Source of the DNA: an uncultured Desulfovibrionaceae bacterium
GTDB taxonomy: Bacteria > Desulfobacterota > Desulfovibrionia > Desulfovibrionales > Desulfovibrionaceae
Direction of reading: 5' to 3'
Assembly: GCA_949741925.1 (NCBI GenBank)
Contig: CATJOY010000050.1
Coordinates: 1-64,000, forward strand
DNA: 64,000 bases
Shown: piece by piece, positions 9,651-18,985 of the stretch
Layout: each line of letters begins with the position of its first letter
Numbering within the stretch: position 1 is the first letter of the stretch
Position numbers and translations under genes: made by a program
Notes under the pieces: model-generated
Database searches by the model: none
The model's input: the letters and a program-made list of their open reading frames with translations, nothing else
What the model was told of the DNA's origin: nothing

Positions 9651-10757
9651 ATGGCTTTAAGTATAGGAATCACCGGCCTGCCCAATGTCGGCAAATCCAC
9701 TTTGTTCAACGCCTTGACCAAGGCGCAAAATGCGGAAGCCGCCAACTACCCCTTTTGTACAATCGAGCCGAATAAGGCCTCGGTTCCCGTGCCCGATGCC
9801 CGGCTTGACAAAATAACCGCCTTGGTCAAACCCCAGAAAACCGTTTACGCTCTTGTGGATTTTATCGATATCGCCGGCCTGGTTCGCGGAGCCAGCAAAG
9901 GCGAAGGTCTTGGCAACCAGTTTCTCGGAAATATTCGAGAATGCGCCGCCATTCTTGAGGTCGTCCGCTGTTTTGATGATGAAAACGTTACCCATGTAGA
10001 GGGGGGAGTTAACCCTGTCCGCGATGTGGAAGTGATTGAAACCGAACTCCTTTTGGCCGATATTCAGTCCGTTGAAAAGCGCTTGGAAAAAATTTCTCGA
10101 CAGGCCAAGGGCGACAAAGCCTTACAGGGATTGAAAGCTGAACTTGAAGTTTTCCTTGAAGAAATGAACCAAGGTCGAAATGCTGCCGCCATCGCTCGGC
10201 CGGATTCTGATCTTTTCAGGGAAACCCTGCGGGAGTTGGGATTATTAACTCTCAAGCCGGTGATATACTGCGCCAATATTGATGAAGAAAGCATGGCCGC
10301 AGGAGGCTGCAACAAGCACACCCGGGCTCTGGAAGCGTTGGCCGCAGCCAGAGGGGCTGGCTTTTTAAGTATTTGCGCCAAAATTGAGGAAGAAATGCAG
10401 GGTCTGTCGGATGAAGACCGTCAGGAGATGTTGGAATCTTACGGCATCCGGGAGAGCGGCCTGGATGCAGTTATCCGAACCGGTTACAAGGCCTTGGGAT
10501 TGATCAGCTATTTTACGGCCGGCGACAAGGAGGCCCGCGCTTGGACTATTTCAGAAGGCTTTAAAGCCCCCCAGGCCGCAGGAGTTATCCACTCCGACTT
10601 TGAACGAGGATTCATTCGGGCAGAGATTATCGCGTACGACGATTTTATCCGCCTTGGCTCGGAATCCGCAGCCAGGGCCGCGGGGCTGTTACGAACCGAA
10701 GGGAAAGAATATGTTATGAAAGACGGCGATGTAACCCACTTCCTGTTCAATGTATAA
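9651..10757 (+). CDS. ychF: YchF, Obg-family redox-linked ATPase/GTPase
   Basis: 368 residues from ATG 9651, preceded by CAAGGAGACC; an upstream in-frame ATG has no site. The P-loop is [17 protein letters not shown], switch II is [16 protein letters not shown], and CANIDEE replaces the usual NKxD, which is why YchF prefers ATP. It has a coiled-coil insert (about 145-200) and a C-terminal TGS domain ending [13 protein letters not shown]. It binds ribosomes and is linked to oxidative stress control. Confidence 0.95.
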   Translation: MALSIGITGLPNVGKSTLFNALTKAQNAEAANYPFCTIEPNKASVPVPDARLDKITALVKPQKTVYALVDFIDIAGLVRGASKGEGLGNQFLGNIRECAAILEVVRCFDDENVTHVEGGVNPVRDVEVIETELLLADIQSVEKRLEKISRQAKGDKALQGLKAELEVFLEEMNQGRNAAAIARPDSDLFRETLRELGLLTLKPVIYCANIDEESMAAGGCNKHTRALEALAAARGAGFLSICAKIEEEMQGLSDEDRQEMLESYGIRESGLDAVIRTGYKALGLISYFTAGDKEARAWTISEGFKAPQAAGVIHSDFERGFIRAEIIAYDDFIRLGSESAARAAGLLRTEGKEYVMKDGDVTHFLFNV

Positions 10758-10990
10758 TCACCGTATTGTTGGGGAGGAGGGCAGTATAAAAATTTTAGGG
10801 GCTGCTGGTTCTTACGTCCCCGGCAAGAGATAATCCCTCCAGATTCCGATTGTTGTTATGTGTTGATCAGCATATGAGGGGTCGGTAGGGGCCGACAAAA
10901 TCTAGGGGAAGCCCTCCATAAACCAAAGGAACCTGATTACCTCCTTGTAAGGGAAGCGTTTTCTTTTTATCGCATCTGATCTGGCTAAAC

Positions 10991-11022
10991 AAAAAAGACA
11001 GCGCAAACACACTGTCTTTTTT
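10991..11022. terminator. bidirectional terminator between ychF and the S1-domain gene
   Basis: Perfect 11-base-pair stem AAAAAAGACAG/CTGTCTTTTTT. It lies between two convergent genes and has A/T runs on both sides. Confidence 0.9.
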
Positions 11023-11042
11023 GCTCGGAAAAAACGGGAGAT

Positions 11043-12680
11043 CTATTTCTTTTTCTTTTCGGCAGCTGCTTGAAGGGCCAAGCCTAGTGTGCCGCCAAAA
11101 CTGACCGGAGAGGGTTTGGGAGCGTGTTTTTTCCAGTCGCTATCCTCACGAGGACGCCGGGCAGAGGTCTCGTTCTCGGAACCGGGAAGGCCTAAGGTAA
11201 TTTTACGGTTGGCCGCGTCGATTTCCCGCACCACCACAGTTACACTTTCTCCCCCGCGGACCTTATCCAAACCGGCTTTATTCCGGGCGCCGGAAATGCT
11301 GGAAGCCGGCACGAGACCAGTGATGCCGGGGGCCAAAGTAACAAAAACACCGAAAGCAGCCTTGTTTTCAACAACACCGGAGACTTCCTGCCCCGGAACA
11401 AAATTTTGGGATACAGAATCCCAGGGATTGTCTCCAGCTTCGCGCAAGCTGAGGGAAATTCGTTTTTTATCCGTATCTATGCCCTTGATACGCACGGAAA
11501 CAACTTCCCCCACACTGACAACATCTTCGGCTTTCTGAATGCGCTTTTCATAAGATAATTCGGAGATATGAACCAAGCCTTCCACCCCGGGAGCGAGGGA
11601 GACAAAAACGCCGAAAGGCGCAATGCGCTGCACTGTTCCGGAAACGACTTCCCCCTCTCGGAAATTCGCTGTGACAGAATTCCAGGGATCTTCGCTTGCC
11701 TGACGGACAGAAAGAGAGATCCTGGTGCCTTTTTCCGACCGGGATATACCCAAAACTTTTACTTTCAAGGGCTGCCCTACAGAAACAGCTTCATCGGCCT
11801 GAGCAACGCGCGCCCACGAAAGTTCGGAAAGGTGCGCCAATCCTTCAATACCCGGGGCCAGTTCCACAAAGGCTCCGAAGGCTGCCAGGCGGGTAACGGA
11901 ACCCTCCAGCGTGTCGCCCTCCTTAACATGCTCGAGAAACGCGCTGAGATTTTCAGTTTGCTCCTGCTCAAGCAGAACTCGACGGGAAAGTACAATATTC
12001 CGCCCAGCCTTTTCAAGACGGGTAACCACAAAAGGAAATGTTTTGCCCACAAAGGCCTCGGGCTCGGTAACCGGACGCAGATCCATCTGCCCCATGGGGC
12101 AGAAAGCGCGGCGCTTCATTACCTCCACGGCAAAACCGCCCTTGACCAGGGCTTTAACCTTGCCCTCAACAGGCAGACGCGCTTCTTTGGCTTCCTCCAG
12201 AGCGGCCAAACCGCCGGCTCCGCTCATCATCTTGGAGAGGCGAACTTCCTGAGGGGAAACAGTCACAACATAGAGATCCAGAACATCACCCACCTGTGGT
12301 GCAGCTCTCTCTTTATCTTCCAGTTCCTCACGATCCACAATGCCATCGACCTTGGTACCGGTGCTGACAAAAATAGTATCGTTGGTTACGGCCACCACAG
12401 TAACCTTAACGCGCTGGCCCGGCGTAAGATGGGCGCCTGGGGTTTCACTGGATTCCTGGGCGGCGAAAAGTTCAGCAAAGCTTTCAGTGGATTCCTCGGG
12501 ATGCCCCGGAGCTGCCGCCGGGGAGACCGGCTGCGCAGATGCCGAAGATAGGGCAACCGGCGCGGCTTCCGGCGCCTCCGCGGATACAGCGGGAACCTTA
12601 GCAGACGAAACGGCAGGTTCAACGGACGGCGTTTCCGGCGCCGCATCCTTTAAATCTGAATTTTTGAAAGCCTCGGACAT
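11043..12680 (-). CDS. S1-domain RNA-binding protein (ribosomal protein S1 type)
   Basis: 545 residues. An Ala/Pro/Glu-rich, probably disordered N-terminus (1-85) is followed by five S1 OB-fold repeats (about 88-150, 165-225, 250-318, 336-405, 422-490) and a Lys-rich tail. The last three carry the canonical GAFVELAPGIEGLAHLSEL or GVFVSLAPGVEGLVHISEL pattern; the second is divergent. The architecture fits a translation-initiation S1 protein (rpsA), although another rpsA may exist elsewhere. AAGGAGCGAACACA precedes the ATG. Confidence 0.85.
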   Translation of the reverse strand: MSEAFKNSDLKDAAPETPSVEPAVSSAKVPAVSAEAPEAAPVALSSASAQPVSPAAAPGHPEESTESFAELFAAQESSETPGAHLTPGQRVKVTVVAVTNDTIFVSTGTKVDGIVDREELEDKERAAPQVGDVLDLYVVTVSPQEVRLSKMMSGAGGLAALEEAKEARLPVEGKVKALVKGGFAVEVMKRRAFCPMGQMDLRPVTEPEAFVGKTFPFVVTRLEKAGRNIVLSRRVLLEQEQTENLSAFLEHVKEGDTLEGSVTRLAAFGAFVELAPGIEGLAHLSELSWARVAQADEAVSVGQPLKVKVLGISRSEKGTRISLSVRQASEDPWNSVTANFREGEVVSGTVQRIAPFGVFVSLAPGVEGLVHISELSYEKRIQKAEDVVSVGEVVSVRIKGIDTDKKRISLSLREAGDNPWDSVSQNFVPGQEVSGVVENKAAFGVFVTLAPGITGLVPASSISGARNKAGLDKVRGGESVTVVVREIDAANRKITLGLPGSENETSARRPREDSDWKKHAPKPSPVSFGGTLGLALQAAAEKKKK

Positions 12681-12840
12681 TGTGTTCGCTCCTTAAAGCA
12701 TTGTGAACTAATCTATGCCGCAACAAATAAATCGGTATGACGAAAGACTCGTTCTATACCAGCGGGAAGCCCAACTAGGCAAGCGTTACCAGGCCCGTTT
12801 TCTAAATATTTATGGCTAAAAAAACAGCTTTTGAAAGGTT

Positions 12841-14334
12841 TCACGGCAAAATGTCTCGACGCTCTTTTTGCATTTCTTCAAACCGCTTAATTTTTGCCTT
12901 ATCCTCAGCGGTGACCGCCAGGGCTCTCGCCTTATCCAGATTGGGGGCGATTTTTTTCGTATCCGCACTGTATAAAGCGCTGTACGCCATGTGCAAGTAC
13001 GCGTCAAACATCTTGTTATCCTTGCCCAAAGCCTGAGCATAATAAAAATGTATTTCAGCGTCGTCAGACAGGCGGACCAAAATTTCACGGAGGTACCGCC
13101 GGGCTTCGCGGAAATTGCCGTTATCCAACAAAACCCTGGCATGAAAAAAGAGCGCCATGTCATCTTTACGGTTCATGGAAACAGCTTGCTGAATCAGGCG
13201 TGCCCCAAGAGCATGGTCACCCTTCATGTAATGGAATATCCCGGCCTCACGAACAATAAGCGAATCTGTACCGCCGCATCGTATGGCTTCGTCAAAGGCC
13301 TGGCGGGCTTCATTGACGCGGTTCAGACGAGAAAGCAAGATGCCCTTTCCCATAAACGCCAAGCAACGTTGCGGCCCGCCGGCTTTCTCCTGAGCGGCAA
13401 AAACGGCCAATGAGGGCTCGGCATCACCGTAGCGTCCCCGTATAAGCGCCTGCACGCGCAAGAAGGCCCGGTCATCATGGTCTCGGTTGCGCACAGTGGC
13501 GGTCAAGGCTCCGATACGCGCGGTGAGCGTGCTGATCCGCTCTCCGATGCCCGGGTGTGAGGAAAGGTAGGTGGGGATATCCAGACCCAAAAGCCATTGT
13601 TGGCGACGGATCTTTTCAAAAGCGCCGACCATGCCGTCAGGTGGAAAGCCGCCGGCTACAAGATAGGTCATACCCACGTGGTCGGCGTCTGTCTCGTCGG
13701 AGCGGCTGTAATTCAGCATGGCAGATTGCCCCGCGGCCATGGTTCCTGTCAGCAGGGCGCTGCCAGTATTGCCGCCGATAAAAATCCCGGCAATGGCGCC
13801 AGCCAATGAGAGCAGACTGACGGCCTGCATTTGCTTGATGCGACTGGCTATGTGGCGTTGCGTGGCGTGGGCCATTTCATGCGCCACAACCCCGGCCAAC
13901 TCAGATTCATGCTCCATGGCGAGAATCAATCCGGTAAAAATAAATAAATTTCCGCCGGGTACGGCAAAGGCATTAATGGCGTTGTGACGAATGACATTGG
14001 TCACAAAAGGAAACGGCTGGGGAGGCACTCCCACGCTCAAACGGCTGACCAGATCATTAATATAGGTGACAACCTCCGGGTCTTCTACCAGGGGGAAAGA
14101 AGAACGCACGGACATGCGGATTTGTTTTCCCAGTTCAGCTTCATCGGCTATGGTGAAATCTCCCCAAGCAGCCTGGCCTCTCAAGGCAAAGCTCGGCGTT
14201 AGGAAAATACCCACAGCCAATAGCCCCGCGATCAGTCGGACCGCGACGGGCCTGCCCCGGCTCGCGGGGCAGAGGAGACTTGCCACTCGAGCCGGGAGGT
14301 TTTTATCCGATCTATTTTCTATGGAATATCCCAT
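12841..14334 (-). CDS. M48 metalloprotease with TPR tail (BepA-like)
   Basis: 497 residues. The N-terminal membrane or signal helix (about 33-50) precedes a zinc protease domain with HEMAHATQRH. A glycine-rich segment follows, and then the family NYSRSDETDADHVG containing the third zinc ligand. The C-terminal half (about 300-470) is tetratricopeptide repeats. It resembles BepA/YfgC, a periplasmic protease and chaperone for outer-membrane protein and LPS-transport assembly, which fits the lpt and mla genes nearby. Its start overlaps the end of cysS by 16 bases. Confidence 0.85.
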   Translation of the reverse strand: MGYSIENRSDKNLPARVASLLCPASRGRPVAVRLIAGLLAVGIFLTPSFALRGQAAWGDFTIADEAELGKQIRMSVRSSFPLVEDPEVVTYINDLVSRLSVGVPPQPFPFVTNVIRHNAINAFAVPGGNLFIFTGLILAMEHESELAGVVAHEMAHATQRHIASRIKQMQAVSLLSLAGAIAGIFIGGNTGSALLTGTMAAGQSAMLNYSRSDETDADHVGMTYLVAGGFPPDGMVGAFEKIRRQQWLLGLDIPTYLSSHPGIGERISTLTARIGALTATVRNRDHDDRAFLRVQALIRGRYGDAEPSLAVFAAQEKAGGPQRCLAFMGKGILLSRLNRVNEARQAFDEAIRCGGTDSLIVREAGIFHYMKGDHALGARLIQQAVSMNRKDDMALFFHARVLLDNGNFREARRYLREILVRLSDDAEIHFYYAQALGKDNKMFDAYLHMAYSALYSADTKKIAPNLDKARALAVTAEDKAKIKRFEEMQKERRDILP

Positions 14335-15776
14335 ACAGCCCCCTGCGGGGTATCGCGTACGGCAACACCTAGCTGACCAATGGCTTCGCGCAATTTATCG
14401 GCCTCGGCAAAATTCTTGGTCCGGCGCGCCTCAAGGCGTTTCTGCATGAGCTCTTCAATTTTAGGAATATCAAGCTTGATCCGCCGAGCCCGGCAATCTC
14501 TCAACTCCTTAAGGAATTCTGCCGGTTCCTGCCGAAATACCCCGAGAATAGCCCCCCAAGAGTCCATATTTTCCAGGAATCGAGTAAGAAGCTCCCGGGC
14601 CTCGCGGCTTTTGCGGGTTTCTTTATTTTCCATAAGTCTGTTGGCCACACGAAGATAATTATTCATGTGCCCTATGGCTGCGGCGGTATTGAGATCATCA
14701 TCCATAGCCGCCTTCCAGGCGTTTTCCAGCTCGTCGAATTCACGGGCAAACTCCGGAGCCAAGGGCGTTTCAGCCCATTTTTCCCGTTTGAGTTCTTCCC
14801 GCACCTGCGCCATGGTTTCGTAAAAACGGCGCAGATTCTTTTCTGTATCTTCCATAGCCTCGTAAGTAAAATCTATGGGGCTTCGGTAGTGGCGGGAGAC
14901 CAGGAAAAAGCGGAGCACTTCAGGGAGATAGCCCTCAAGAATATCTCTAATTGTCTTGAAGTTACCCAAGGATTTGGACATTTTTTCCGAATCCACCTGC
15001 ACAAAACCATTGTGGACCCAAAAACGGCTGAAGGTGCCGCCCTTGGCTGCTTCCGACTGAGCGATTTCATTTTCATGGTGCGGAAAAATCAGGTCCAACC
15101 CGCCACCGTGGATATCCAAGGGAAGCGGCGCATAACGCTGGCTCATGGCTGAGCATTCGATATGCCAACCGGGGCGTCCCGGGCCCCAGGGGCTTTCCCA
15201 GGAAGGTTCACCCGGTTTAGCTGCTTTCCAAAGAGCAAAATCCAACGGATCTTCCTTATTTTCATCGGGATCGATGCGTACCCCTGAACGCAAATCATCC
15301 ACGCTTCGGCCCGAAAGCTTGCCGTATTCCGGAAAGGAACGCACCCGAAAATAAACATCTCCTGCCGGGGTGGCATAGGCGTGCCCCTTGTCAATCAATG
15401 TAGCGGTGAGTTCAAGCATTTCCTGGATATGCTCGGTGGCCTTAGGCTCAACATCGGCTCTGAGAATGCCCAGCCTATCCATATCCTCATGAAAAGCATC
15501 GATGTATTTACGCGCCACAGCCTCGCTGCTGAGGCCTTCTTCATTGGCCCTGTTAATGATTTTATCATCAACATCGGTGAAGTTGCGAATAAAAGTTACT
15601 TCGTAGCCGAGATGCCGCAGATACCGGACCAGCGTGTCAAACGCCACGTTGGAACGGGCATGGCCAATGTGGCAATAATCATAGGCGGTAATGCCGCAGG
15701 CATAGAGGCTGATCTTGTTGCCGCGGACAGGGGAAAACTCTTCTTTTCGTTTGGGAAGCGAATTATATAGCTGCAT
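14319..15776 (-). CDS. cysS: Cysteinyl-tRNA synthetase
   Basis: 485 residues from ATG 15776, preceded by TTTGAGGTTTCTC. An ATG four codons upstream is less well placed. Class I motifs are YDYCHIGHARSNVAFD (HIGH) and SEKMSKSLGN (KMSKS). The zinc ligands include the Cys in YACGITAYDYCH, and the pocket stretch is WHIECSAMS. It charges tRNA-Cys. The gene lies between rpiB and the M48 protease. Confidence 0.96.
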   Translation of the reverse strand: MQLYNSLPKRKEEFSPVRGNKISLYACGITAYDYCHIGHARSNVAFDTLVRYLRHLGYEVTFIRNFTDVDDKIINRANEEGLSSEAVARKYIDAFHEDMDRLGILRADVEPKATEHIQEMLELTATLIDKGHAYATPAGDVYFRVRSFPEYGKLSGRSVDDLRSGVRIDPDENKEDPLDFALWKAAKPGEPSWESPWGPGRPGWHIECSAMSQRYAPLPLDIHGGGLDLIFPHHENEIAQSEAAKGGTFSRFWVHNGFVQVDSEKMSKSLGNFKTIRDILEGYLPEVLRFFLVSRHYRSPIDFTYEAMEDTEKNLRRFYETMAQVREELKREKWAETPLAPEFAREFDELENAWKAAMDDDLNTAAAIGHMNNYLRVANRLMENKETRKSREARELLTRFLENMDSWGAILGVFRQEPAEFLKELRDCRARRIKLDIPKIEELMQKRLEARRTKNFAEADKLREAIGQLGVAVRDTPQGAVWDIP

Positions 15777-15934
15777 GAGAAACCTCAAAGATTCGGATAA
15801 AAGGTAAACTACTACTTGAAGAAATGACCGCTAGGCTGTTGCCGAATACATTTCTGCCGCAAAACAGCCGTGCTTCCGCCTCCCGGAGCAGGGGGAAACA
15901 CGCGGCTTTTCGCGGACACAGTGTATTGAGCCCC

Positions 15935-16384
15935 TTAGAGGATTTCAATCTTATCGACGCGCTGGCGGTGACGCCCACCTTCAAACGAGCTTTTCAGGAA
16001 AAGACACAACAATTCCCAGGCCAGTTCCGGTCCGGTTACTCTCTCTCCCATGCACAAAATATTGGCGTTATTGTGTTCGCGGCTTGTTCGGGCGTGGAAT
16101 TCATGCGTACAGACCGCTGCCCGGATTCCGGGATGGCGGTTAGCACTTATGGACATGCCAATGCCGGTGCCACAAATGAGCACCCCCGGATCGCCGGTTT
16201 TCAGAACTTCTGCGCAGACCAATCGAGCGTAATCCGGATAGTCCACACGCTCGGCGCTCTCAGGGCCGAGATCTTTCACCGGCAAACCGTTCTCCCGCAT
16301 TCTGCCGACAAGAACGCTTTTCAAAGCAAAACCGGCATGGTCGGAAGCGATATAAATAGCATGGGCTGTAGAAAAATTATTCAT
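15935..16384 (-). CDS. rpiB: Ribose-5-phosphate isomerase B
   Basis: 149 residues, the usual RpiB length. Family motifs are IYIASDHAGFALK near the N-terminus (substrate Asp-His), ICGTGIGMSISANRHPGIRA (catalytic Cys and phosphate loop) and REHNNANILCMGER. It interconverts ribose- and ribulose-5-phosphate in the pentose phosphate pathway. Its start overlaps the upstream lipoprotein stop by 8 bases, so the two are co-transcribed. Confidence 0.95.
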   Translation of the reverse strand: MNNFSTAHAIYIASDHAGFALKSVLVGRMRENGLPVKDLGPESAERVDYPDYARLVCAEVLKTGDPGVLICGTGIGMSISANRHPGIRAAVCTHEFHARTSREHNNANILCMGERVTGPELAWELLCLFLKSSFEGGRHRQRVDKIEIL

Positions 16385-17231
16385 GGCTCTTCTCCGGTTG
16401 GTTCACAATACGCCGTGGTTCGGTATCCGGGGGAAAGGTAAGTTCCAGTTGATCCGGGGTAAAAGGTTCTGTTCTGGCCAGCTCGCGGAGTACAACCGTG
16501 GCCTTTCTGCCCGTTGCGGCATGGGCAAAACGCAAGCGTTGCGGGGTGGTGCGGGTGCTATCCTCGGCATACTCGATGCTGATTGTCCAGCCTGTGCCGC
16601 CAGGCTGGGACCAACTGAGAGGAAGCCCTAAAGAAGACAGGGTCAAGCTTCCCCCCAAAGGTACATCCCGAAGGGCATAGCGTATATTCCCCTGTTCCGC
16701 GGGAACGGCTTGGGGCATTGCCTCCTCGTGGCTGTTGAAAAAGAAATCCTTGTACCTCCCGGTGAACAGCAGAGAAAGTTCCCCCAGAGAAAAGGGGAGA
16801 GGCACATCAAAAGCTAAAAGATTTCCCTCAGCCCTGGGCATGAAGTAAACAGCCTTATCCGAAGGCACATAGGCTGAAAAGATCCGTTCATCCTCTCGCA
16901 CAGCGGCGAGAACAGTGCCCATGCCGCCCCGGATATCCAGACGCAGAGGCAGCGCCGGCTCACCGTTGCCCCAAAAATAGGCGCTGACCCGTTGGGTCCC
17001 TTCATCCCCGGCGTAATACAGATTGGCGCTGACGCGGAAAGGGCCGGTCATAGCCTCTCCTGTGCGGGATACATCCAGAAAACGCTCCCAGGCTTGGTCG
17101 GCTTGCCTAAAGAAAGCCGCATCCATCGGCGGAAGATCGCCGCCCCGGCCGGCTCCGGTTGTGGAACAGGCAGCGAGAAAAAGGGTCAGGCAGAGCAGGA
17201 GGGGAGATGGTAGACAAGCATAGAATTTCAT
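16377..17231 (-). CDS. Lipoprotein, possibly LolB-like
   Basis: 284 residues with a lipobox FLAAC (Cys22). The mature part is predicted to be beta-rich (FRVSANLYYAGDEGTQRVSA, VLAAVREDERIFSAYVP, AVYFMPRAEGNLLAFDVPL), which recalls the LolB/LolA-like barrel. I cannot confirm this without profile comparison. It lies between a TPR lipoprotein (ATGA overlap at 17228-17231) and rpiB, suggesting a small envelope operon. Confidence 0.65.
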   Translation of the reverse strand: MKFYACLPSPLLLCLTLFLAACSTTGAGRGGDLPPMDAAFFRQADQAWERFLDVSRTGEAMTGPFRVSANLYYAGDEGTQRVSAYFWGNGEPALPLRLDIRGGMGTVLAAVREDERIFSAYVPSDKAVYFMPRAEGNLLAFDVPLPFSLGELSLLFTGRYKDFFFNSHEEAMPQAVPAEQGNIRYALRDVPLGGSLTLSSLGLPLSWSQPGGTGWTISIEYAEDSTRTTPQRLRFAHAATGRKATVVLRELARTEPFTPDQLELTFPPDTEPRRIVNQPEKSHE

Positions 17232-18916
17232 AAGGCACGCAGCTTTTCGCGGATTATATCCGGGTTCTCGGGTTTACGGCGTAGGGCGTTATCATAGCCT
17301 TTGCGGGCCTCGATTTTCTTGCCGACCTTCCTGGCAATATCGCCGTAATGTTCCCAAATGACAGGATGATCCCCCCCTAGGAAAATACTCCGGCAAATGG
17401 TCTCCCAGGCTTCTCTATAGCTACCGGCCTGATATTGGGCCCAGGCCAGAGAATCGGCAATATGGGCATCTTGGGGGTCTTCCTGTACAGCCCGTTGAAG
17501 AAGCTGGATAGCCCGCTCCAGATCTCTGCCTTCCTCGGCAAGAGAGTAGCCGATAAAGTTAAGCGCCGGGGCATAGCCCGGGTTCAACAAGATAACTTCT
17601 TCCATTATCCGCAGCCCTTCTTCTTTTTGAAGGTCGTCATAAAGGAAGCGAGCCAGATGGTAGAGCAAGATTTCATGATCAGGCCATTTTTCCCGGCCTT
17701 GCTGGAGAAGGGCAATAGCGGCCTTAAGATCTCCAGCCTGTTGCGTTGTGAGAGCTGCTACAATAAAGGACTCAGGCTCATCGGGGCGGGCTTCCAGGCG
17801 CTCCCGGGCCAGAGTTCTGGCCGCTTCGCTATCGCCGTTTTCAGTCAGCAGATCGAGGCGCCACAGAAAAGCTTTCTCGGCCAGCTCGTCGCCGGGAGGA
17901 ATATGTTCCAGCAGGGCTAGGGCTTCCTTAATGTTTCCTTTGGATTCATAGGCGATCCCTGCAAGATAAAAGTAGATCTCGGGCGGAGCATCCTGAAGCA
18001 ACAGCATCCGACGCAACAGGGTTTCAGCCTGAGCATAGGCCTTACCATCCAGCATCAAGAGTACCGACTCCATGCGATAGGTAGGGGAAGAAAACTCCTC
18101 TGCTGTTTTTAGGGCAAGATCGGGACGTTTAGACGCTACAAAGGCCTCCACAAGACGCAGGCGCAGGGCGGCATCCTCAGGGTTGCGGGTCAGAGCCTCC
18201 GTAAGGATATCAGCAGCCCGGACCAACTGCCCTCTGGCTTGGGCGGCGACAGCCAGATTGACCCAGGCATCAGTAAATTCAGGGTCTTCGTCCACAACAC
18301 GCCGTAACTCCCGTTCGCCCTGGCGAATTTTATCCTGCCCCAACAAGGCCATAGCCAACAGATAGCGCACCGCGCTTCCCCGGTCTTGCTCCGGAATGCG
18401 CCGGAGGCATTCCTCGGCATCGGCAAAACGCTGCATGAGAATATATAAACGGCCAAGTTCATGCAGAGCATCCACGTTGCCCGGGCTCAGGGTCAGGAAT
18501 TCGCGCAGCGTGTCGGCGGCGTTAGCGTAGGCCCTCTCCTGGGCGTAACTCTCGCTGATAACAAGATAGAGGGAGAATTCGCCTGGGAAATGTTCCAGCC
18601 CCCTTCGGGCCAGCAGCCGGGCCTCGGCATAGTGGCGACTCAGTAAATAATACTCCGCCCCGTCACGGTAAATCTGCATATCCGGCTTCAGAGCCAGCAG
18701 ACTCTCCAAACTTTGACGCGCCATTTCCGGGTCATTGGCTACAATGGCCTCGTGCAACACAAGATAGTGGTAGACGTGTTGGGCAGATGGGGTCAGGTTC
18801 CAATCCACAACGTGTTTGCCGGCGCAGCCGGCGGAAAGAACAGCGGCGGGAAGCAGCAGGAAAAGAGACAACGCCAGCGGCCGCAAACGGCTGAAGGCGG
18901 TGAAGAGGGCGCTCAT
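17228..18916 (-). CDS. TPR-repeat lipoprotein
   Basis: 562 residues from ATG 18916, with TTGAGG just upstream. The signal peptide ends VLSAGC (Cys31). The rest is almost wholly tetratricopeptide repeats from about residue 70 to the end, e.g. YANAADTLREFLTLSPGNVD and NFIGYSLAEEGRDLERAIQL. Such outer-membrane TPR lipoproteins serve as protein-interaction scaffolds in envelope assembly; the partner is not known. It is translationally coupled to the lipoprotein downstream. Confidence 0.82.
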   Translation of the reverse strand: MSALFTAFSRLRPLALSLFLLLPAAVLSAGCAGKHVVDWNLTPSAQHVYHYLVLHEAIVANDPEMARQSLESLLALKPDMQIYRDGAEYYLLSRHYAEARLLARRGLEHFPGEFSLYLVISESYAQERAYANAADTLREFLTLSPGNVDALHELGRLYILMQRFADAEECLRRIPEQDRGSAVRYLLAMALLGQDKIRQGERELRRVVDEDPEFTDAWVNLAVAAQARGQLVRAADILTEALTRNPEDAALRLRLVEAFVASKRPDLALKTAEEFSSPTYRMESVLLMLDGKAYAQAETLLRRMLLLQDAPPEIYFYLAGIAYESKGNIKEALALLEHIPPGDELAEKAFLWRLDLLTENGDSEAARTLARERLEARPDEPESFIVAALTTQQAGDLKAAIALLQQGREKWPDHEILLYHLARFLYDDLQKEEGLRIMEEVILLNPGYAPALNFIGYSLAEEGRDLERAIQLLQRAVQEDPQDAHIADSLAWAQYQAGSYREAWETICRSIFLGGDHPVIWEHYGDIARKVGKKIEARKGYDNALRRKPENPDIIREKLRAL

Positions 18917-18985
18917 GAAAAACCTCAACAGAATATTCCCCCAAAACGTGCCCGGCAGGGGGGCTTTGCCAACGGCAGCACCCTT